Assembly (NCBI RefSeq): GCF_013299185.1
Contig: NZ_JAAFKG010000055.1
Location: forward strand, 1 to 51,024
Source: Microcoleus sp. bin48.metabat.b7b8b9.023
Lineage (GTDB): Bacteria; Cyanobacteriota; Cyanobacteriia; Cyanobacteriales; Microcoleaceae
Direction: 5' to 3'
DNA: 51,024 nt
In this document: positions 45,278-51,024 of the stretch, one piece after another
Layout of the letters: every line of letters begins with the position of its first letter
Numbering within the stretch: position 1 is the first letter of the stretch
Program-made: the position numbers and the translations under genes
Notes under the pieces: generated by a model
The model's database searches: none
Seen by the model: the letters and a program-made list of their open reading frames with translations, nothing else
Told to the model about the DNA's origin: nothing

Positions 45278-45865
45278 ATGAGTGAAGATAGACAGGCGCA
45301 AATAATAAATTTTAAAGATGATGATGAGTTATACAGTTGGTTAGAATCTCAAGCATTATCTGTATCCTCACAAACACCTTACCTATTAGCTCATGCTGAA
45401 GATGGGATAATTTGGGGCAGGTTTGATAATCAAAAGTTAACAACTGCTGAAAAGATATTTCACAAGAAGCATGATTTTGTTGATTTACCTAAATTACGGT
45501 TACTCACACTGCAACAATGTCGCATATTTGGCTTAAATGGTGAAATTCTATTTTGGCGGATTAGCGAGACAAAGTTTAAATGGCGTTTCATTGGGAATCC
45601 AAATGAAGATAAAATTCCAGAAAGTCAGATTCTTTGGGGGACAAATGGCATCAAGCGAGATAATTTTACCCTACTTTCGGATGGCTCTCAGGGACTTAAG
45701 CACGCTGTACCATTTACTGAAATCGAGTTAAATGGCGATCATTTAGTCAAACCAGTACGTTTGCTCGTACATCACTACATCAAATATGAGGAAGAAACGG
45801 GCTTAGCTCGAATCTATCGCAGCCGTCTTGTCGATCTAACTACTAAACAGGAGATTAAGTCATGA
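45278..45865 (+). CDS. csx19: Csx19 (TIGR03984 family), type III-D
   Basis: A 195-residue protein matching the TIGR03984/Csx19 pattern (LAHAEDGIIWGRFDNQKL, LQQCRIFGLNGEILFWR, KWRFIGN, ILWGTNG). Csx19 is a subunit of III-D-type complexes; in III-Dv structures it lies against the backbone. ATG 45278 has AAGGAGG 7 bases upstream; GTG 45272 is also in frame. It overlaps the next gene by 4 bases (ATGA). Confidence 0.85.
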   Translation: MSEDRQAQIINFKDDDELYSWLESQALSVSSQTPYLLAHAEDGIIWGRFDNQKLTTAEKIFHKKHDFVDLPKLRLLTLQQCRIFGLNGEILFWRISETKFKWRFIGNPNEDKIPESQILWGTNGIKRDNFTLLSDGSQGLKHAVPFTEIELNGDHLVKPVRLLVHHYIKYEEETGLARIYRSRLVDLTTKQEIKS

Positions 45866-48243
45866 ATCCAAAACATATTGGTGATGTTCCAGAATTTATC
45901 AAAGACGGTGAAGGAAAAGATATTCCACGTAGAGCGATCGCACCTTACAACTTTGTCGAACTTCCCGATACAGTTGTCAACGCAGAAGATTTACCAAGTG
46001 GCGATCGCTATCACTCAGAGTGTCACACTGGTAGGATTGAATGCACTTTAACAACTGAGTCGCCCTTGTATACTCGCTGTGGTTGGCATCCCGATGATTT
46101 TGCAGAATATGGTGAAAAATCTTTTCAAGAATTACCAGATGAAATAAAAAATAAAAGAGCTAGTTTTTTCGTCAACCCAAAAACTCAGCAACCGACAATA
46201 CCAGGTAGTAGCATACGAGGAATGTTGCGTACTTTGATTGAAATTGTGAGTTTTAGTAAAATTGATAGAGTATCTGACGAGCATCGACTATTTTTCCGTG
46301 CAGTAGCGGCAAATCCTAAGAAAGATTCTTTAGGTGAGGAATATAAAAAGTATGTTGAACCTAAAATAATTAAAGCTGGTTATCTCAAAAAAGATAATGA
46401 AGGCTGGTATATCCAACCTGCTAATACTGACAACGGTTCAACATTTGCTTGGGTGCAGGAAAACTCTCTCAGCTTACCAAATTTAGAACAATTTAATAAC
46501 GCTCTATATGAGCCTCAGTATATTCCTGTTAGCTATGAAAGGGTAGCTATAGATAATACAGATAGAGCTAAACGCTTATTTGCTCATAATATTGAATTGC
46601 CAGACACTCATCCAAAAAAAGGTCATCTAAAAAATAAAAGAGGTGTGCTTGTTACCAGTGGAAAAATGAAACAAGGAAATGAACCTTCGCCGCGTCGCAA
46701 TCACTGTGTAGTTTTTGAGTGTTCAGTATTGGAAGCAAATTCAACCTCTCCTAAAATAAGACTAGATGCTAAAGCAATTGAACATTATCGTAATGCTCTA
46801 ACTGATTTTCAGAAACAATCTCCCTTTGATAAGGATTGGGGAGTGTTAGAAGAAAATCGTCCCGTGTTTTACTGCCCTCCTGAAAAGGGAAAAAATATAG
46901 TAGGCTTTTTCGGTCAAAGTCCTAATTTTCGTATTCCCTACTCTCCAGAAGGTAATGGTCATGCAACTACTGTTGTAGATTTTATTCCTAAAGATTTGAG
47001 AAAATTAGATTCGATCGATCTAGCTGATGCAATTTTTGGTTGGGTAAAAAAAGAATCTAAAGACGATAAGATACCTCAACAATTTGAGAAACAAAGAGCA
47101 GGTAGAGTATTTGTAACTGATGCTTTATACCACTGCGTTCAAAATAGCATCTGGTATGAAAATGCCCCGCTAACCCCTCAAATCTTATCTGGGCCAAAGC
47201 CGACTTGCTTTCCACACTATCTAGTTCAGCCTGAAGAAAATAATTCAGATGCCCACCCGTCAAAATTAAAGCATTATGCGAGTCAACCTGTTATAGAAAC
47301 AGTGATTCGTGGACACAAGCTGTATTGGCATAAAGGGAGTGACCGAAATTTCAAACTTCTACCGCCCAAAAAAGTTATTGGTTCCCCCAAACAAGTCCCT
47401 GATACTCAAACAACTTTGATTCACCCCGTTAATAAAGGGGTTACTTTTAAGTTCGATATTCACTTTGAAAATCTGAGCAAAGTTGAACTGGGTGCATTGA
47501 TGTGGATACTTGAAATTGCTCAAGACGATCGCTATCGGCTTAAAATTGGCATGGGTAAGCCTTTGGGATTAGGATCTGTTAAAATTGAACATAAGCTGTA
47601 TGAGAGCGATCGCCAAAAACGCTACACCAAGTTATTCAGTGACAACAGTAACGACTGGGAACCCACCACAAAAACTTTAAAGGACAATCCAAACTATAAG
47701 CAATGCTTTGAAAACTATATGCTGGAAAAACTTCAGCAAACAGGTAAGTTTGAGGACATTTGCAGAATTCAAATGCTTTTGGCTATGCTGAGTTGGAAAG
47801 CCAACCCTTGCCAAAATTATCTTGAGCAAAGACGGTATATGGAGATTGAATGCGATCCGAGCAAAAAACAATGTATTGGAATACCCAAGAAAGGAAAAAT
47901 AAATGAATATTTTGAACGTCGAGTGCTACCAAATCCTCTAGATGTAATGGGAATGGAATTAGATTGCGATCGCCCATCTCCTCCTTCTCATCAAGATTCA
48001 ATTAGCCAAGAAACACAACTATTTTCTGAGGGACAAGAGATTGAAGCTAAGGTCGTTGATATTAAAGTACAAGAAGGTCAGAAACTTAAAACAACCATTA
48101 CCTATGAGATTGAAGGCTCAGATTGTCTGGCAAAAGAGGAGATTTATAAGCGTACTATTTCCCTGGCTATTAACGATATTGTCAAAGTCAGTATTATTAA
48201 AACTAGAGGAGAAAGTATTAGAACAGTGAAGTTGATTGAATGA
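45862..48243 (+). CDS. TIGR03986 family large RAMP (Cas7-like with insertion)
   Basis: A 793-residue RAMP of the TIGR03986 family (APYNFVELPDTV near residue 28; PTIPGSSIRGMLRTLIEIVSFSK near 110; KIGMGKPLGLGSVKI near 570). The long stretch between the two RAMP motifs is an insertion, so it probably corresponds to the Cas7-insertion subunit near the crRNA 3' end. The last 70 residues (GQEIEAKVVDIKVQEG...) resemble a small beta-barrel/OB-like domain. It is the last gene of the operon. No cas6 follows. Confidence 0.85.
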   Translation: MNPKHIGDVPEFIKDGEGKDIPRRAIAPYNFVELPDTVVNAEDLPSGDRYHSECHTGRIECTLTTESPLYTRCGWHPDDFAEYGEKSFQELPDEIKNKRASFFVNPKTQQPTIPGSSIRGMLRTLIEIVSFSKIDRVSDEHRLFFRAVAANPKKDSLGEEYKKYVEPKIIKAGYLKKDNEGWYIQPANTDNGSTFAWVQENSLSLPNLEQFNNALYEPQYIPVSYERVAIDNTDRAKRLFAHNIELPDTHPKKGHLKNKRGVLVTSGKMKQGNEPSPRRNHCVVFECSVLEANSTSPKIRLDAKAIEHYRNALTDFQKQSPFDKDWGVLEENRPVFYCPPEKGKNIVGFFGQSPNFRIPYSPEGNGHATTVVDFIPKDLRKLDSIDLADAIFGWVKKESKDDKIPQQFEKQRAGRVFVTDALYHCVQNSIWYENAPLTPQILSGPKPTCFPHYLVQPEENNSDAHPSKLKHYASQPVIETVIRGHKLYWHKGSDRNFKLLPPKKVIGSPKQVPDTQTTLIHPVNKGVTFKFDIHFENLSKVELGALMWILEIAQDDRYRLKIGMGKPLGLGSVKIEHKLYESDRQKRYTKLFSDNSNDWEPTTKTLKDNPNYKQCFENYMLEKLQQTGKFEDICRIQMLLAMLSWKANPCQNYLEQRRYMEIECDPSKKQCIGIPKKGKINEYFERRVLPNPLDVMGMELDCDRPSPPSHQDSISQETQLFSEGQEIEAKVVDIKVQEGQKLKTTITYEIEGSDCLAKEEIYKRTISLAINDIVKVSIIKTRGESIRTVKLIE

Positions 48244-48411
48244 AGTTAATTAAATCCCAAGTCGAAAATATTGAAAGCGATCGCCCTCCCGCTACCCCTC
48301 CTCACCCCACCAAGGGCGATCGCACATCCCACACACTTGCAAAAAACTGCCATTATCACAAAAAATTAATAGTCAGTTAAAATAGGAATAGATTCCATCA
48401 AGGAGCAAATT

Positions 48412-48999
48412 ATGATTGCTAATCGTGAAGACTATCAAAAAATGACGGCTGAAGAATACCTAGAATGGGAACAACATCAAGAAATTCGCCATGAATATAT
48501 TGATGGTGAAATTCTGGCTATGACAGGAGGCTCTCTTCCTCACGCCAAGATTTACCTCAACTTTTACAGGGCTTTGTACCCCCATCTACGTCAAAAGGGT
48601 TGCGAAGCTTATGTGTCAGATGCCAAAGTTCAGGCTCGTAAAAACAGTCGCTATTTCTATCCCGATCTAGTTGTCACTTGCAATCCTGATGACTTGAAAG
48701 CCCGCGACTTTATTCAACACCCGAAAGTTATTGTTGAGGTTCTTTCTCCAAGTACAGCAAGTTACGATCGCACAAAAAAGTTTAAATATTATCGCCAGAT
48801 TCCGAGTTTGCAAGAATATGTCTTAGTTGATTCAGAAGAAATAACCGTTGAAGTTTATCGTCGAGGAGAAGGTAAAATGTGGTTTTACTGTCAGTATGAA
48901 GCTGGTGAGGCGATCGCCCTAGCAAGTATTGAGTTTGAATGTGCGATCGACCTTGTGTATGAAGGCGTTACCTTTGAACAAGAGTTAGAGGCTGGCTAA
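48412..48999 (+). CDS. Uma2 family (DUF820) putative endonuclease
   Basis: A 195-residue standard-size Uma2 protein. MTAEEYLEWEQHQEIRHEYIDGEI opens the fold, YFYPDLVVTC and VIVEVLSPSTASYDR give the Asp and Glu of the PD-(D/E)XK-like site, and KYYRQIPSLQEYVLVD closes the core. AAGGAGCAAATT precedes the ATG. It has no coiled-coil tail, unlike the other two Uma2 genes in this window. It follows the CRISPR operon after 168 bases that hold no array. Confidence 0.9.
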   Translation: MIANREDYQKMTAEEYLEWEQHQEIRHEYIDGEILAMTGGSLPHAKIYLNFYRALYPHLRQKGCEAYVSDAKVQARKNSRYFYPDLVVTCNPDDLKARDFIQHPKVIVEVLSPSTASYDRTKKFKYYRQIPSLQEYVLVDSEEITVEVYRRGEGKMWFYCQYEAGEAIALASIEFECAIDLVYEGVTFEQELEAG

Positions 49000-49045
49000 T
49001 TCGCCTCAGCCACAACCGAAACAGAAGACATCGCTCAAATCTTCC

Positions 49046-49537
49046 TCAAGGCCCACCGAGCACTTTATCTGATTCCCGTACCAGCAATTCATTGGCGATC
49101 GCCTGATTATTTCTATAAATTTCCAATCGGATCGCGTTCCGGTCTGAATATTGAAAAGTTACAATATACGTAATACCTCGATCGCGATCGGTGAAACGAT
49201 ATTGCGGTCTGCTTGTCGTACCCTTAACATCAAAACCTGTTAGGTTAATCTTACTACCATCTCGCTGGTTTTTAACGTAAAGGATGTAATAAGCCGGTTC
49301 CCACGCCCAAAAAGAAGCTTGCCATTTCGAGTTAGAAAATGTTCCCCGAATCGAAAACGGCCCCACGGTTATCGGACAGTTGTTTACCTCGTCGTCAGTG
49401 CCCTTGCTGGTATTTAAACTAGCTTGACACGGCTGGTTTGGTTTGTCTGCCCTTGCTGCAAATGATAGAGATAAAGCAAGCGGTAAAGTGCAAACTGTTG
49501 CCAAGGCGATCGCTCGAACTTTTATCATTAATTTCAC
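49046..49537 (-). CDS. Small secreted protein of unknown function
   Basis: A 163-residue protein with a clear signal peptide (ALATVCTLPLALSLSFAARADKP, cleaved near residue 30). The mature part has two Cys (QPCQASLN; VNNCPITVG) that could form a disulphide and beta-rich sequence (YILYVKNQRDGS; YIVTFQYSDRNAIRLEIYR). I do not recognise the family. Confidence 0.65.
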   Translation of the reverse strand: MKLMIKVRAIALATVCTLPLALSLSFAARADKPNQPCQASLNTSKGTDDEVNNCPITVGPFSIRGTFSNSKWQASFWAWEPAYYILYVKNQRDGSKINLTGFDVKGTTSRPQYRFTDRDRGITYIVTFQYSDRNAIRLEIYRNNQAIANELLVRESDKVLGGP

Positions 49538-49644
49538 CTCAGTTATTGGTGTTTATTCCAACGAGCTTAACTGCAACTCCTCAAAACCGTGCAGATTGTT
49601 GCACAATTTAATACAGCCCTATCTTATCAAAGGCGATCGCCCTT

Positions 49645-49658
49645 TCCCATGCTAAAAT
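49645..49658 (+). promoter_or_regulatory. Extended -10 promoter of the first VEAK-motif gene
   Basis: CCATGCTAAAAT contains a TGnTAAAAT extended -10 box 46 bases before the ATG. The identical box and spacing occur before the duplicate gene at 50340-50353, supporting function. Confidence 0.5.
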
Positions 49659-49698
49659 AGTCTAAGTACATTAGCTCACCTCAATTTGGGAGGTTATT

Positions 49699-50325
49699 AT
49701 GCCCTTCAGCGCTGACAAAACCGTCAGTTCAGTTCTCAAAGAATTTCAAGTTACCTACACCGAATCTAATTTCATAGTAGAAACAGAGTTTCATGTCTCT
49801 GACTATTTTCGAGAAGATTTAGAATTTACAATGCGAGAGGGAGTGGTTGACAATTCTGAATTTGCAGTTTGTGAAAATTTGATTTATCCAGTTATCAAAG
49901 AAGTTTGGAAGCGCTATTATAGCGGATTTGTTTTGTGGAGTCATCAATCTCTTACCTACGATCAATATCTTTCGGGATTTCCTGAATATATTTTGGCTAA
50001 GCGTTCTTCATTAGGAAAAGTTGTTTTTGAACAACCTTACTTTCTGTTAGTTGAAGCGAAACAAGATAACTTTGAAAATGGATGGGCTCAGTGTTTAGCT
50101 GAAATGATTGCCGCACAGCGACTAAATGAAAATCCTGAGCAAGATGTTTTTGGGATTGTATCAAATGGCGATCGCTGGCAGTTAGGCAAACTCAAATCCA
50201 ACATTTTTACTCGCAATCAAACGTTTTATACGATTCAAGAATTAGATAAACTTTTTGCTGCGATCAATTACGTGTTTCAACAGTGTGAATTGCTGCTGGA
50301 TGCTGAAATGAGCGATCGCACTTAA
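49699..50325 (+). CDS. Conserved cyanobacterial protein with VEAK motif (possible PD-(D/E)XK), copy 1
   Basis: A 208-residue protein of a family common in cyanobacteria but without a name known to me. FLLVEAKQDNFENGWAQCLAEM has the Glu-x-Lys pattern of PD-(D/E)XK nucleases, with the preceding Glu/Asp-rich strands (CENLIYPVIKEVW) where an Asp/Glu would be expected. A restriction-like role is possible but unproved. GGGAGGT lies 7 bases before the ATG. The gene and its promoter are duplicated in tandem just downstream. Confidence 0.7.
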   Translation: MPFSADKTVSSVLKEFQVTYTESNFIVETEFHVSDYFREDLEFTMREGVVDNSEFAVCENLIYPVIKEVWKRYYSGFVLWSHQSLTYDQYLSGFPEYILAKRSSLGKVVFEQPYFLLVEAKQDNFENGWAQCLAEMIAAQRLNENPEQDVFGIVSNGDRWQLGKLKSNIFTRNQTFYTIQELDKLFAAINYVFQQCELLLDAEMSDRT

Positions 50326-50339
50326 AGCCGATCGCCCTT

Positions 50340-50353
50340 TCCCATGCTAAAAT
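50340..50353 (+). promoter_or_regulatory. Extended -10 promoter of the second VEAK-motif gene
   Basis: Same CCATGCTAAAAT box as at 49645-49658, also 46 bases before its ATG; the duplication therefore included the promoter. Confidence 0.5.
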
Positions 50354-50393
50354 CAGATCAATAAAATACGCAACCTCAATCCGGCAAGTGATT

Positions 50394-50954
50394 ATGCCAT
50401 TCAGTGCTTACAACACCATCGGTGCAGTTGTCAAAGAGTTTCAGATTACCTACACCCAATCTAACTTTATTATTGAAACTGAATTCAACATCCCCGATCA
50501 CTTCCGAGAAGACTTGGAAATCGTCATGCAAGATGGTGCAGCCGACTGTTCGGAATATGCCATTTGCGAAAATCTGATTTATCCTGTTTTAAAGGAAGTT
50601 TGGAAGCAATATCGCCAAAAATTCATCTTGTGGAGTCACAAATCCTTAACCTATGACGAAAAGCTTTCAGGATTTCCTGAGTATATATTAGCGAAAAAGT
50701 CTTCGTTGGGAAATGTTGTGTTTGACAAACCTTACTTTTTGTTAATTGAAGCAAAACAGGATAATTTTGAGGCAGGATGGGCGCAGTGTATGGCTGAAAT
50801 GATTGCCGCACAGCGACTGAATGAAAATCCTGAACAAGAAGTATTTGGAATTGTATCAAATGGCGATCGCTGGCAGTTAGGCAAACTCAAATCCAATCAG
50901 GGCTATTTCATTCTTTGTAGGGGCAATCCCACGCCAGGTTGCCCCAATTCCTGA
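50394..50954 (+). pseudogene. VEAK-motif protein, copy 2, C-terminally truncated
   Basis: The first 167 residues follow copy 1 closely (MPFSAYNTIGAVVKEFQ; FLLIEAKQDNFEAGWAQCMAEM; NPEQEVFGIVSNGDRWQLGK). After LGKLKSN the reading frame runs into an inverted-repeat element and stops, so about 40 residues that copy 1 has (YTIQELDKLFAAINYVFQQ) are missing. The nuclease-like motif is intact, so a shortened protein may still be made. The ribosome binding site is weaker than in copy 1. Confidence 0.7.
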
Positions 50955-51008
50955 AATGCTTGCAAATCATCGATAAGGAGGGTAGGCACGGGGGCACTAC
51001 CCCTACAA
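50915..51008. mobile_element. Short inverted-repeat element truncating copy 2
   Basis: TTGTAGGGGCAATCCCACGCC on the left is matched imperfectly by the reverse complement of the right end (TTGTAGGGGTAGTGCCCCCG). It is a TTGTAGGGGC-type cyanobacterial repeat, about 94 bases, without coding capacity. It runs close to the window end. Confidence 0.55.
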
Positions 51009-51024
51009 AACCCTGGTTTCCCTG

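Noticed and set aside
48244..48411. Possible CRISPR leader or array after the III-D operon
   Set aside because: Only 168 bases with HIP1-type sites and no direct repeats.
1..51024. tRNA or rRNA genes
   Set aside because: I saw no rRNA-like sequence and no convincing cloverleaf with a GTTCGANNC T-loop; a tRNAscan run would settle it.

Overview
The window is cyanobacterial chromosome, most likely from a filamentous Oscillatoriales-type organism (Microcoleus/Oscillatoria relatives). This rests on the very frequent HIP1 octamer (GCGATCGC and variants), two chlorophyll-cyclase genes (acsF and ycf54), cyanobacteria/plastid-specific small membrane proteins (DUF2499/Ycf49-like, DUF3593), several Uma2 genes and many short palindromic repeats. 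No rRNA, tRNA, CRISPR array or transposase gene was recognised.

Layout. 0.5-9.3 kb: housekeeping and accessory genes (DUF3593, DUF2499, csaB, Uma2, trmB, a Tat-type lipase, another Uma2, a DUF697-like membrane protein, a GT39 mannosyltransferase), separated by repeat-rich gaps. 9.6-22.2 kb: a conflict/signalling island. It begins with a large LRR-TPR-CHAT protease-like protein. A divergent pair of unknown genes follows, one of them membrane-anchored. Then comes a tightly overlapping four-gene operon: caspase-like peptidase with a degenerate (inactive) STAND domain, MoxR-type AAA+ ATPase, CoxE-like vWA protein, and an NB-ARC STAND ATPase with TPRs and a C-terminal cold-shock-like domain. This matches the general plan of the vWA-MoxR ternary conflict systems. 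22.4-36.7 kb: mostly core genes (acsF, rpmF, queA, yraN, dnaG, ycf54) mixed with a pentapeptide-repeat protein, an NAD-dependent epimerase, an Rpn-type nuclease, and a Ser/Thr kinase-TPR protein interrupted by an expanded in-frame DNA repeat.

37.1-48.2 kb: a type III-D CRISPR effector locus. It contains a divergent TIGR03985 (WYL-like) gene and then seven coupled genes: a CARF plus PD-(D/E)XK (Card1/DUF1887-like) protein whose catalytic Glu and Lys appear to be Ser, a Cas10 without an HD domain but with an intact GGDD, a stand-alone Cas7, a Csx10 with a C-terminal helical (Cas11-like) extension, a double-Cas7 fusion, Csx19 (TIGR03984), and a TIGR03986 large RAMP. There is no array, cas6, cas1 or cas2 nearby, so crRNAs would have to come from elsewhere. 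48.4-51.0 kb: a Uma2 gene, a small secreted protein, and a tandemly duplicated VEAK-motif gene whose second copy is cut short by a small inverted-repeat element.

The most interesting material is (i) the ternary operon with its cold-shock-tipped STAND protein and the unknown genes beside it, and (ii) the III-D locus, with its apparently nuclease-dead CARF protein and a subunit arrangement that could be intermediate between separate and fused type III effectors. All family assignments are from reading translated sequence by eye; no database search was run.
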